Positions 34,701-42,215 of a stretch of 64,000 nucleotides of DNA are shown piece by piece. The notes under the pieces are model-generated. The model worked only from the letters and a program-made list of their open reading frames with translations, searched no databases and was not told the origin of the DNA. The stretch is from NCBI GenBank assembly GCA_963719285.1, contig CAVRBO010000004.1:124001-188000 (forward strand), read 5' to 3'. The translations under genes and the position numbers were made by a program. How positions within the stretch are numbered: the first letter of the stretch is position 1; each line of letters opens with the position of its first letter. This DNA is from C-114 sp963719285. GTDB taxonomy: Bacteria > Chloroflexota > Limnocylindria > Limnocylindrales > CSP1-4.

Positions 34701-35086
34701 AGGACGCGGCAGGCGCAGCGGCCCGGAGCGCGGAGGCAGCCTGGCACGCCGCCGGGAACGGGCGCCGGCGCGGGGCCGGCCGGTCGAAGGGAGCGGATCC
34801 CGGCGTCGACGATGGCGCCACCGGCCCCGGGTCGGAGCTCCTCCGCGGGTTCGTCGGCGAGCCGGCTCCGCGGCGCGGGGACGCGTTCGGGCTCAGCCCG
34901 CGCGAGCACGAGGTCCTCGGGCTCATCGCCCAGGGCCGCACGAACCGCGAGATCGGCGAACGGCTCTTCATCAGCCAGAAGACCGTGGGCGTCCACGTCG
35001 GGAACATCCTGTCGAAGCTCGACGTGTCCGGCCGCGTCGAGGCCGCCGCCGTCGCGATCCGCCTCGGACTCACCGAACGCCGCTGA
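31754..35086 (+). CDS. Large LuxR-family transcriptional regulator with AAA-type ATPase domain
   Basis: The 1110-residue protein is built like MalT/LAL regulators. An N-terminal AAA ATPase (FVGRERELARLAVAL, Walker B VLLVVEDLHRAD) precedes a long helical TPR-like sensor region (about 350-1000). A LuxR helix-turn-helix closes the C-terminus (LSPREHEVLGLIAQGRTNREIG, then SQKTVGVHVGNILSKL). The P-loop reads GGSGGLGAS, with Ala where the conserved Lys should be, so ATP binding may be lost or altered. Such proteins normally activate neighbouring genes on ligand binding. No obvious target operon follows. The stop lies inside a 19-bp tandem repeat. Confidence 0.92.
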   Translation: MAVRFTSARFVGRERELARLAVALDQASGGRSTTLLIGGSGGLGASRLLTETERRLASLPGSFTVIRGHPTAAQSADPYAPIVAGLDPVLAAIPDAELGAVLGPGAADLASLFPALGARIERLGIASGRPSITLPERRQARLMERLLGVFAALGARQPVLLVVEDLHRADAATRAVVTFLARISRPYRLALVATFQLDEVTRSHALHADIAAMADTPRPPERIDLAPFGRDELADLVEGIEGERPSASVLLLVAERSLGNPLVAEELLAARREHGGALVSGSLAELVVGRVGRRSPECRRALRLLAAVDGPVTRPQLGRIVEVLESSATRPAPRSTSLPRRGGGALEADLLAGLDEAVQHGYIVIEVDAAGVDTIRFRHELISRAVAADLLPVTRRRHIAAVASAFRDAPAAAARAWIAAYDVGRARAASLAAAERAEAVEAAEDAFEHLELALELADPVGTAVDLATRATAAEGLPGLQARAAEAAFVAGRPLLAAAFAESAIARLDERRERVRLGLLSERLGRYRRAAGDPDGALVAHRRAVELMPPEPSRERALVLASLAQVKMLEGTFSEAERYGEEAVGVARAVGDDARDTEAHALTTLGVTRGWGDDPESALELLHRARVISNELGLLDEYFRATANLTTVLDLLGRRAEAVDIAYEGIAEAARVGLEAVYGNFLGGNAADSLFQLGRWNECRDLSLRALEWAPGGVNFVNAVVNLAIVEIESDGGELAGRLLGQILLEVEAVADSQFTVPVYQAAASYALWHADLADARRAVDRGWAAAVKTEDWVLVARMAATALEVDAAIAIDARERRDLAVLAAARQRSGEVLARAEAAVAASGVAPTVGTRRGADAALAAARAYRARLDGHDDGKAWDVVAGLWAGFGDRYQSARARWRQAEALLVANVDARAGRAEAKGPLNQAVEIARELGARPLLGELRELAGRALIRLADDLDDEAGVGASPVGVTSGSAVAAAAQRQDAAGAAARSAEAAWHAAGNGRRRGAGRSKGADPGVDDGATGPGSELLRGFVGEPAPRRGDAFGLSPREHEVLGLIAQGRTNREIGERLFISQKTVGVHVGNILSKLDVSGRVEAAAVAIRLGLTERR

Positions 35087-35149
35087 GCCCAGCGAACGCC
35101 GCTGAGCCCAGCGAACGCCGCTGAGCCCAGCGAACGCCGCTGAGCCCAG
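35074..35149. repeat. Tandem repeat, four copies of 19 bp, spanning a stop codon
   Basis: The unit CGAACGCCGCTGAGCCCAG begins at 35074, 35093, 35112 and 35131. The first copy supplies the last codons and the TGA of the LuxR-type gene; the others lie beyond it. The unit is not a multiple of three and seems to be an expansion of the gene's 3' end. Confidence 0.95.
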
Positions 35150-35210
35150 GCTCGCGGCATCGACCCGTCGGCGCAGCCGGTCCGCAGGGTATGGCGGTCA
35201 CCCGGGGAAT

Positions 35211-35245
35211 CACGAGACCCGAGCGGAGGATGCCCGGGTCTCGTG
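35211..35245. terminator. 11-bp inverted repeat, possible terminator
   Basis: CACGAGACCCG (35211-35221) pairs with CGGGTCTCGTG (35235-35245) around a 13-nt loop. It lies downstream of the LuxR-type gene and of a small convergent open frame. No U-tract is seen on either strand. The rest of 35150-35331 holds nothing I can name. Confidence 0.45.
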
Positions 35246-35331
35246 GACGAGAGCGGCCGGCTGGCGGCCCGGGGGCACCCGGGTCGCAGCGGCGCGATGT
35301 GTGCTCGGAAGGGTTCGGTCCGGCGCCCTGG

Positions 35332-35430
35332 CTACCAGCGCTTCCCGTGCATGACCACGAGGAAGATGCCGACGAACGGGCTGAGATAGGTCGCGCTGCG
35401 GCGCGCGCGGTCGAGAAGGCGGTCGGTCAT
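35332..35430 (-). CDS. Possible 32-residue membrane peptide
   Basis: A minus-strand frame from ATG 35430 to TAG 35332 encodes a basic amphipathic N-terminus (MTDRLLDRARRSATYL), one hydrophobic stretch (SPFVGIFLVVMH) and a KRW end. AGGAG lies 11 nt upstream of this ATG; another ATG three codons earlier is too close to it. Its layout resembles small single-pass peptides. It could equally be chance, because no homologue or promoter can be shown. Confidence 0.35.
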   Translation of the reverse strand: MTDRLLDRARRSATYLSPFVGIFLVVMHGKRW

Positions 35431-35663
35431 GGTGAGCATGACTCCTGTCGTTCCCGCGTGCTCATCTGGGTCGAGCACCAGCGGCGGGAGCGCAGTGTCG
35501 CGCCGAACGGCCTATGGGGCAACCCGGACGATGGTACTGGGGGGTACTAGTGCCGACGGAGGATGGCCTCGCCCGAGCGGCGCGCGGGCACGACGGCGGT
35601 CCGAACGGTAGAGTTGGCCCGACACCCGGACATGCGCCCAGACCGCACAGAGGTTCGTTCCCG

Positions 35664-36227
35664 ATGCGTCCCGCCACCGCGTCCCGCCTCGCCCGCCTCG
35701 TCCCGGCCCTGCTCGCCGTCGGACTCGTGCTCGCCGCCTGCGTGACCACGGCGGCGCCCGGCTGGACGTTCGAGCCGCCACCCAGCCCGAGTGCTCCGCC
35801 GTCGGCCGGAGGCTCGGCCTCTACCGCCCCGTCGACATCGGCTTCACCATCGGCCTCGGGCGCGGGTTCGCCGTCGGCGTCGGCCTCGAGCTCCGCGTCG
35901 GCATCGAGTTCGGCATCGGTCACCGCGTCGCCCAGTGGCGGCGGCGCCGAGGACCAGATCGCGCTCGCCGCCACGAACATCGCGTTCGACAAGACCGAGA
36001 TCGAGGCAAAGGCCGGCCAGCCGTTCCAGATCGTGTTCACGAACAACGACAGCGGCATCCCGCACAACGTGCAGATCAAGGCGCCGGATGGCAGCGAGCC
36101 GTTCAAGGGTTCGCTCATCACCGGCCCCGGCACGGTGACCTACGACGTGCCGGCCCTGGCGGCCGGCGCGTACGTCTTCCACTGCATCGTCCACCCGAAC
36201 ATGACCGGGACGCTCACCGTCAAGTAG
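35664..36227 (+). CDS. Cupredoxin (plastocyanin-like) lipoprotein
   Basis: The protein has 187 residues. A signal peptide with lipobox (LVLAAC, Cys26) leads to a Ser/Ala/Pro-rich tether (about 35-95) and a C-terminal cupredoxin domain. Type I copper ligands are visible: His134 (IPHNV) and the Cys174, His177, Met180 set in FHCIVHPNM. It would carry single electrons or bind copper outside the membrane. ATG 35664 was chosen because the signal peptide follows directly; a TAGAGT box lies about 50 bp upstream. The redox partner is unknown. Confidence 0.92.
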   Translation: MRPATASRLARLVPALLAVGLVLAACVTTAAPGWTFEPPPSPSAPPSAGGSASTAPSTSASPSASGAGSPSASASSSASASSSASVTASPSGGGAEDQIALAATNIAFDKTEIEAKAGQPFQIVFTNNDSGIPHNVQIKAPDGSEPFKGSLITGPGTVTYDVPALAAGAYVFHCIVHPNMTGTLTVK

Positions 36228-36234
36228 GCGCCCG

Positions 36235-36978
36235 ATGAGCGACAACATCTGCTACGTCGACGCGTACGCGCGAGCGGTCGAGGCACGCGTCCTGTCGGTC
36301 GACCCGGCCGATCCGTCCCTCGTCGTGCTCGATCGCACGGTCTTCTACCCGGGTGGCGGCGGGCAGCCGTCGGACCAGGGCCTGTTCCTGCGTGCCGCGG
36401 ACGGCCGACGCTGGGCGGTGGCCGGCGCGCGCAAGGCGGGGCCCGACATCGTCCACCAGCTCGAGCTCGCCGACGGCGACCCGCCGGCCGTGGGCGACCG
36501 GATCGAGGTCGAGCTCGAGTGGGCCCGCCGCCTCCAGCTGATGCGGACGCACACCGCGCTCCACGCCCTGTGCGGCGTCGTGTGGCGCGACTACGGCGCG
36601 CTCGTGACCGGCGGGAACATGGAGCCGGGCGCGGGCCGGATGGACTTCGAGTTCGAGCGGATGAGCGGCGAGCTGGTCGGCGAGATCGAGGAGACGGTCA
36701 ATCGCGAGATCGCCGCCGCGCGGGACGTCCGTGTCAACGTGCTACCACGCGATGAAGCGTTCGCGATACCGGATCTCATCAGGACGAAGATCAATCTCCT
36801 GCCGCCTGGGATCGAGGAGATCCGGACGATCGAGATCGTCGGCCTCGACCTCCAGGCCGACGGCGGGACGCACGTGGCCAACACCCGCGAGGTCGGCGGG
36901 ATCCGGGTCGTGGGCTACGAGTCGAAGGGCCGGATCAACAAGCGCATCCGCATCGAGCTCGTGCCGCCCGCAGGCTGA
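36235..36978 (+). CDS. Alanyl-tRNA editing protein (AlaX family)
   Basis: This 247-residue free-standing editing domain related to AlaRS clears Ser or Gly from mischarged tRNA-Ala. Signs are VLDRTVFYPGGGGQPSDQG, the zinc and active-site motif HTALHALC, and the second metal site in ADGGTHVANTREVG. The length matches AlaX-M types that also carry the AlaRS-like N-terminal subdomain. It starts 7 bp after the cupredoxin gene, so the two share a transcript. Confidence 0.93.
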   Translation: MSDNICYVDAYARAVEARVLSVDPADPSLVVLDRTVFYPGGGGQPSDQGLFLRAADGRRWAVAGARKAGPDIVHQLELADGDPPAVGDRIEVELEWARRLQLMRTHTALHALCGVVWRDYGALVTGGNMEPGAGRMDFEFERMSGELVGEIEETVNREIAAARDVRVNVLPRDEAFAIPDLIRTKINLLPPGIEEIRTIEIVGLDLQADGGTHVANTREVGGIRVVGYESKGRINKRIRIELVPPAG

Positions 36979-37055
36979 GACGCAGGCTCACAGCGCGGCC
37001 ATCCCCGGTCGGCGTTCCGGGATTCCCCGGACATCGCCGGCCCCGGAGCCTCTGC

Positions 37056-37061
37056 TACTGT
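37056..37061 (+). promoter_or_regulatory. -10 box of the histidine kinase gene
   Basis: TACTGT ends 6 nt before ATG 37068; no ribosome binding site is present, so the transcript is probably leaderless. Confidence 0.45.
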
Positions 37062-37067
37062 CGGGCC

Positions 37068-38777
37068 ATGGATGCCCGCCTCCGCGATCGACTGGCCATC
37101 GGCGTCGCCGTCGTGGCCGTGATCCTGGCGACGGTGGTCCTTTCCCTTGGCCGGTTCGACCCCGGGGTCCGGCTCCTCGTGCTTGGCGACGGTCGCGTGG
37201 TCGTGTCCGATGTTCCGTCACTGAGCGTCGCGTACGCCAACGGCCTGCGGGAGGGCATGGTCGTCACGTCGCTCCACGGCGTGACCCTCATCCGCCTGCC
37301 GCAGCTCGTCTATCCCGATGCACAACCAACGCCGGATCCAGACACCGGCGAGATGCCGCCGCCGGTTCCCTCGGGCATCGACCCGGCGGCCCCGACGCTC
37401 GTCGCGATCAACCCTGCGACCCTTCAGGCACTCGTGGATCAGCCCGTCACGGAGCTCGAGGCGATCCAGCCGTGGGACCTGGAGCAGGGCTCCGCAGTCA
37501 ATGGCTGGCCCGTCCTGCAGATCTACGACTACAGCCAGTACGCCGTCCGCGACACGGCGCCCGCTGTCGTCATCGGCGCCATCCTCATGCTTGCTGTGGG
37601 CTGGTGGCTGGCCAGCGGTCGCGCTGGGACCGGCCTCCGCCCGCTTGCCGTCCCGCTCGCCGTGGCGACCGGCGTCCCGTTCGTGGTCCGACCGCTCGAT
37701 GCCACCTTCGTGCCGGCCGCGATCGTTCTGAGCGGGATCCTCGTCGCGCTCGCGATGGTGCCGCTGGCCGTCGGGCTGATCGAACGGATCGAGGACGAGA
37801 CGGATCGTCGCCTCGTGGCCGTCGTGACCGTGGCGCTGGCAGCCGGGGCTCTAGCCCTTGCGTTCGTCGCCGCGCTCACCGACTTCGATCGGGACACGTT
37901 CGTGCGCTGGCTGATCGTCGGGGCGATCCCGATCGTGCCCGGCATCGCGGCCGCCGGACCGGTCCACTCCGCGGGCCTGCACGGGGCGACGGCATCCACC
38001 GGACGGCTGCTCGAGTCCGCCGAATACGCGGTCGCTGGCGTGACTCCGATCGTCGCCTTGAACACGGGAAGTTACCTCGGCAATCTTCTGTTCCCGTTGT
38101 CAGTCTTCTGGCTGCTCGTGGCCATCGCCGGCCGGTTCACGGTGCGGCCACTGGCTCGGCTCGTCTCGCGGACCGCCCTCCAGCGGGACCTCGTCGTCGC
38201 CGCCACCGAAGCCGAGCGGGCGCGGGTCGCTGCCGACATCCACGACGACGCGCTCCAGGAACTGACCCTCCTCGTCCATCGCCTCGACGCGGCCGGCGAC
38301 ACGGAAGGCGCGGAGATCGCCCGGACCGTATCGGACCGGCTGCGCGCGATCTGCGGCGACCTGCGCCTGCCCATCCTGGACGATCTGGGTGTCGGCCCCG
38401 CCCTCGACTGGCTCGTTCTGCGGATCGAGAAGATCGCGGGCGGCGAGGTGCGGCTCGAGCGGAGCGATGGGACGCGGCCCCCGGCCGAGGTCGAGCTGGC
38501 GTTCTTCCGGGTCGCCCAGGAGGCGATGTCGAATGCGGTCAAGCATGGCCGGCCGCCGATCGTCGTCCGCTACAGCACGTCGACCGCCGGAGCGTCGCTG
38601 TCCATCGACGACGCGGGCTCCGGGATCGAGTCGCACGCCGCCGAGGCGACCGAGGGGACCGGCCACTTCGGCTTGCTCAACATGCAGCAGCGTGCGGAGG
38701 CGATCGGGGCCATCCTCGACATCCGGCGCTGGCCTGCCGGCGGGACGCACGTGAAGCTCGACTGGCGCGCCCACTGA
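37068..38777 (+). CDS. Sensor histidine kinase (NarL/DesK-type, HisKA_3)
   Basis: The protein has 569 residues. An N-terminal membrane segment precedes an extracytoplasmic region (about 35-165, with a PDZ-like AYANGLREGMVVTSLHGV). Several more membrane segments lie at about 165-370. The dimerisation/phosphoacceptor helix is ERARVAADIHDDALQELT (His392). A GHKL ATPase domain follows (FFRVAQEAMSNAVKHG; DDAGSGI; GHFGLLNMQQRAEAIG). It phosphorylates the adjacent response regulator, 14 bp downstream. The signal is unknown. Confidence 0.93.
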   Translation: MDARLRDRLAIGVAVVAVILATVVLSLGRFDPGVRLLVLGDGRVVVSDVPSLSVAYANGLREGMVVTSLHGVTLIRLPQLVYPDAQPTPDPDTGEMPPPVPSGIDPAAPTLVAINPATLQALVDQPVTELEAIQPWDLEQGSAVNGWPVLQIYDYSQYAVRDTAPAVVIGAILMLAVGWWLASGRAGTGLRPLAVPLAVATGVPFVVRPLDATFVPAAIVLSGILVALAMVPLAVGLIERIEDETDRRLVAVVTVALAAGALALAFVAALTDFDRDTFVRWLIVGAIPIVPGIAAAGPVHSAGLHGATASTGRLLESAEYAVAGVTPIVALNTGSYLGNLLFPLSVFWLLVAIAGRFTVRPLARLVSRTALQRDLVVAATEAERARVAADIHDDALQELTLLVHRLDAAGDTEGAEIARTVSDRLRAICGDLRLPILDDLGVGPALDWLVLRIEKIAGGEVRLERSDGTRPPAEVELAFFRVAQEAMSNAVKHGRPPIVVRYSTSTAGASLSIDDAGSGIESHAAEATEGTGHFGLLNMQQRAEAIGAILDIRRWPAGGTHVKLDWRAH

Positions 38778-38791
38778 CAGGCTCGACCGGC

Positions 38792-39412
38792 ATGGGCCCG
38801 GTGCCTCCGATCCGGGTCGCCGTGATCGACGACCACCCGGTCGTCGGAGAGGGGACCGCGGCGGTCCTGCGGGCGCAACCGGGGTTCGACGTCGTCGGCG
38901 TGGCGGCCTCGCTCGACATGGCGAGGAGCGCCGGGCTCACGGATCGCGCCATGGTCGACGTGCTGCTCCTCGATATCCGCCTCGGAACGGGGAGCGGCCT
39001 GGGCCTGCTGACGCCCGACGCGGAGCTGCCGGCGGTCATCGTGCTCACGGCGTACGACTACCCCCAGTACGCCGAGGCCGCGCTGCGGCTCGGGGCGGCC
39101 GGGTTCGTGCTCAAGACAGCGCCCATCACCGAGCTCGTCGACGCGGTTCGTCGAGTCGCAGCAGGCGGGCTCGCATTCGCCGTCCGGCCCGGGTCCGGCG
39201 CCGTCCGGCTCACCCCGCGCGAGCACGACGTGGTCCGGCTCGTCGCCGACGGCCGGAGCAACGACGAGATCGGGGCCGAGCTCGGGATCGGCGCGAAGAC
39301 CGTCGAGACGCACCTCGCCCGCCTGTTCGAACGGATCGGCGTCGCGTCGCGGACCGAGCTCGCGACTCGGGCCGTGCGCGAGGGCTGGCTCGACGTCCCG
39401 CCCGCCGGCTAG
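38792..39412 (+). CDS. Response regulator, LuxR/NarL type
   Basis: The protein has 206 residues. The receiver domain has the acidic pair VIDDHPVV, phosphoacceptor Asp61 (LLLDIRLG), and the conserved Thr and Lys in VLTAYDY and VLKTAP. A C-terminal LuxR helix-turn-helix follows (LTPREHDVVRLVADGRSNDE, then GAKTVETHLARLFERI). It is the cognate partner of the upstream kinase. Target genes are not evident; the following MgtC-like gene has its own promoter-like sequence. Confidence 0.94.
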   Translation: MGPVPPIRVAVIDDHPVVGEGTAAVLRAQPGFDVVGVAASLDMARSAGLTDRAMVDVLLLDIRLGTGSGLGLLTPDAELPAVIVLTAYDYPQYAEAALRLGAAGFVLKTAPITELVDAVRRVAAGGLAFAVRPGSGAVRLTPREHDVVRLVADGRSNDEIGAELGIGAKTVETHLARLFERIGVASRTELATRAVREGWLDVPPAG

Positions 39413-39519
39413 GGCGACGCGTCCGATCACGGCTCCCGCGCACTCGCCGGCCGCGGGTTGCCGACCGCTAGACTGGCCCGGTCGCCGGTCCGAGCCCGGC
39501 CGCAGGAGGTCGCACGCCC

Positions 39520-40212
39520 ATGCCGGCGGACGTCGCCCACCAGCTCGACATCGCCGTCCGCGTCCTCGTCGCGGCGCTGTTCGGCGCGGCGATCGGCTTC
39601 GAGCGCGAGATCCACGAGCACCCGGCCGGGATGCGCACGCATCTGCTCGTGGCGCTCGGGTCGGCGTTGTTCACGGTCGTGTCGATCTTCGGTTTCGCGG
39701 GTGCGCTCGACCCCGGCGTCGGCAGCCCGGTCGACCCATCGCGCGTGGCGGCCCAGATCGTGACCGGGATCGGCTTCCTCGGCGCCGGCGCGATCCTCAA
39801 GTTCGGGACGTCCGTGCGCGGGCTGACGACGGCGGCCAGCCTCTGGACGACCGCCGCGATCGGCATGGCGGCCGGGGCGGCGGAGTACATCCTGGCCGGC
39901 GTCGGAGCGGCGATCGTGCTGTTCAGCCTGTGGCCGCTCAACTGGATCGTCGACCGGATCCACGGCCCGCGGACCGAGACGGTCCACCTGCGCCTGAGCC
40001 TGCGCGGCCTCGAGGCGGTCGGCCTCGTGAGCGCGGCCGCCGCGACCCATCGACTCGACCTGGCCTCCATCCAGAGCCAGCGGGTGGGCAAGAACCGGTT
40101 CGAGATCGACATCGACCTGCGGGTCCGTGCGCCGTCCGACCTCGGCACGTTCGTGGAGGCCGTGTCCAGGATCCAGGACGTCGAGATCCTGGAATCGTCA
40201 GAGGCGGAGTAG
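39520..40212 (+). CDS. MgtC/SapB family membrane protein
   Basis: The protein has 230 residues. Four to five N-terminal membrane segments carry the family's signatures, GAAIGFEREIHEHPAGMRTHLLVALGSALF and GIGFLGAGAILKFGTSVRGLTTAASLWTTAAIGMA (split here only for description). A C-terminal ACT-like cytoplasmic domain (about 150-230) follows. The family affects magnesium homeostasis and ATP synthase activity in some bacteria. A TAGACT box near 39472 and an AGGAGG site before the ATG suggest independent expression. The 249 bp after it hold nothing recognisable. Confidence 0.92.
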   Translation: MPADVAHQLDIAVRVLVAALFGAAIGFEREIHEHPAGMRTHLLVALGSALFTVVSIFGFAGALDPGVGSPVDPSRVAAQIVTGIGFLGAGAILKFGTSVRGLTTAASLWTTAAIGMAAGAAEYILAGVGAAIVLFSLWPLNWIVDRIHGPRTETVHLRLSLRGLEAVGLVSAAAATHRLDLASIQSQRVGKNRFEIDIDLRVRAPSDLGTFVEAVSRIQDVEILESSEAE

Positions 40213-40461
40213 GCGTTCTGCCGTTCACGCGCGCGCGGCTGGCGGGCGCTGCCCGTTTCGGACGGGGTAGTCGCCACGCGACTCTTGGGTACCGGATCTA
40301 TGCCCCGGGGGGCATGTTCCGTGCCGAGCGGCACGGCGTCCACGCGTGGGAGCAGGTTCGTTGCGTCGGCGGTCGCACCCAGCAGTCGCTCCACGAGTAG
40401 ATGGGGCGAAACGGGTCGGAGCCCGGCCCCGGGGCGCCCGGGCCATCATGGAGCTCCCCGG

Positions 40462-41895
40462 TCAGACGGCCTTCACCGCCGTCACGAGCGCCTGGAGGCC
40501 GTCCTTCGCATCGGCGAAAAGCATGCCGGTCTTGGGATCGTTGTAGAGCTCGTTGTCGATGCCCGCGTAGCCACGCCCCATCGAGCGCTTGATGACGACG
40601 ATCGATTTCGCGTGGTCGACGTCGAGGATCGGCATGCCCGAGACCGGATTACCCGGCCGGCGCGCCGCCGGATTGGTCACGTCGTTCGCGCCCACGACGA
40701 GCGCGACGTCGCAGCGGTCGAACTCCGGGTTGATCTCGTCCATCTCCTTGAGCTGGGGATAGGGCACGTTGGCCTCGGCGAGGAGGACGTTCATGTGGCC
40801 GGGCATGCGGCCGGCCACCGGGTGGATGGCGTACTTCACGTCCACGCCGCGCGACTCGAGCAGCTCGGCCAGCTCGCGCACCTGGTGCTGGGCCTGGGCG
40901 ACCGCGAGGCCGTAGCCGGGCACCACGATGACGTGCTGGGCGTAGGCGAGCTGGATCGCGACGTCGTCGGCGTTGACCGCGCGGACCGAGCCGCCGGCCC
41001 CGCCCATCGCCATCTGCGTGCCTTCGCCGCCGCCGAACCCGCCGATCATGATGTTGATCACCGACCGGTTCATCGCATCGGCCATCAGCTTGGTGAGGAT
41101 CGCGCCCGACGCGCCAACGAGGGCACCGGCGATGATGAGGACGTCGTTGCCGAGGACGAAGCCGGCCATGGCGACCGCCGTCCCGGTGAAGGAGTTCAGC
41201 AGGCTGATGACGACCGGCATGTCCGCCCCGCCGATCGGCAGCACCATCGTGACGCCGAAGATGAGGGCTGCGGCCAGGATGACCAGCATGACCGGGACGC
41301 TGAGGTTGCCGGCCCACAGGAAGGCCGCTCCGGCGACCGTTGCGATGGCGAGCAGGATCGTGACGATGCGGCCGCCCGGGACGATGATCGGTTGTCCCGA
41401 GATGAGCCCCTGGAGCTTGCCGGCGGCGATGAGCGACCCGGTGAACGTGATGCTGCCGATGACGATGTCGAGCACGGTCGCGACGTTGACCTGGGCGCTC
41501 GGGACGGTGTTGAGCGAGCTCAGGTTGAGGTAGTCGTCGATGGCGATGAGCGCCGCCGCGCCGCCGCCCGCCGCATTGAACAGCGACACGAGCTGTGGCA
41601 TCGCGGTCATCTTCACGGTCCGCGCGGCGTACAGGCCCGCGCCACCGCCGATGGCGATCCCGACGACGATGATGATCCAGCCGATGCCGTTGACTCCCTG
41701 CGTCCCTTCGGCCGGGCGGGCCAACAGGAAGACCGCGGTCCCGATGATCGCGATGAGCATGCCCCCGGCCGACAGGAGGTTGCCGTTGCGGGCGGTGGCC
41801 GGCGAGTTCATCCGCATGAGGCCGATGACAAAGGCCGAGGCGCCGACGAGCCAGGCGAGCCTGACGAGGATGGAGATCGTGTTGAAGTCGAACAT
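40462..41895 (-). CDS. pntB: NAD(P) transhydrogenase subunit beta
   Basis: The 477-residue protein has nine or so membrane segments (about 1-280) forming the proton channel with PntAb, then the NADP(H)-binding domain III (VIVVPGYGLAVAQAQH, MPGHMNVLLAEANVPY, VVGANDVTNPAA, DVDHAKSIVVIKRSMGRGYAG). It couples proton entry to hydride transfer from NADH to NADP. ATG 41895 lies 2 bp after the pntAb stop. A longer frame upstream is not needed. Confidence 0.97.
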   Translation of the reverse strand: MFDFNTISILVRLAWLVGASAFVIGLMRMNSPATARNGNLLSAGGMLIAIIGTAVFLLARPAEGTQGVNGIGWIIIVVGIAIGGGAGLYAARTVKMTAMPQLVSLFNAAGGGAAALIAIDDYLNLSSLNTVPSAQVNVATVLDIVIGSITFTGSLIAAGKLQGLISGQPIIVPGGRIVTILLAIATVAGAAFLWAGNLSVPVMLVILAAALIFGVTMVLPIGGADMPVVISLLNSFTGTAVAMAGFVLGNDVLIIAGALVGASGAILTKLMADAMNRSVINIMIGGFGGGEGTQMAMGGAGGSVRAVNADDVAIQLAYAQHVIVVPGYGLAVAQAQHQVRELAELLESRGVDVKYAIHPVAGRMPGHMNVLLAEANVPYPQLKEMDEINPEFDRCDVALVVGANDVTNPAARRPGNPVSGMPILDVDHAKSIVVIKRSMGRGYAGIDNELYNDPKTGMLFADAKDGLQALVTAVKAV

Positions 41896-41897
41896 CG

Positions 41898-42215
41898 TCA
41901 GGCCCCTGCCTCTTCGGTCGGCTTGGGGGTGACGGGCTTCTTGCGGAACATCTGGAGCATCCGGTCGGTGACCACGTAGCCCCCGACGACGTTGGCCGTC
42001 GCGAAGGCGACCGCGATCAGGGACAGGATCTGGCTCGCGAGGTCGTCCGCCCCGATGGCGATGAACATCGAGCCGACGAGGACGATCCCGTGGATGGAGT
42101 TGGCCCCCGACATCAGGGGCGTGTGGAGCGTCGCGGGCACCTTGCTGATGACCGCGAACCCGACGAGGATCGCCAGCACGAAGACGGTGATGGCGGTGAG
42201 GAGCGGGTCGTTCAC
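41898..42215 (-). CDS. pntAb: NAD(P) transhydrogenase subunit alpha part 2
   Basis: This 105-residue membrane subunit has three hydrophobic helices (AITVFVLAILVGFAVIS; GIVLVGSMFIAIG; SLIAVAFATANVVGGYVVTDR). It corresponds to the membrane part of alpha, encoded separately as in Rhodospirillum-type systems. It overlaps pntAa by 4 nt (ATGA) and precedes pntB by 2 bp. Confidence 0.95.
   Translation of the reverse strand: MNDPLLTAITVFVLAILVGFAVISKVPATLHTPLMSGANSIHGIVLVGSMFIAIGADDLASQILSLIAVAFATANVVGGYVVTDRMLQMFRKKPVTPKPTEEAGA

Noticed and set aside
35191..35550. 119-codon plus-strand frame beyond the LuxR-type gene
   Set aside because: It runs through the inverted repeat, has no ribosome binding site and shows shadow-like composition.
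40213..40461. Possible gene between the MgtC-like gene and pntB
   Set aside because: Only short open frames without motifs or ribosome binding sites.
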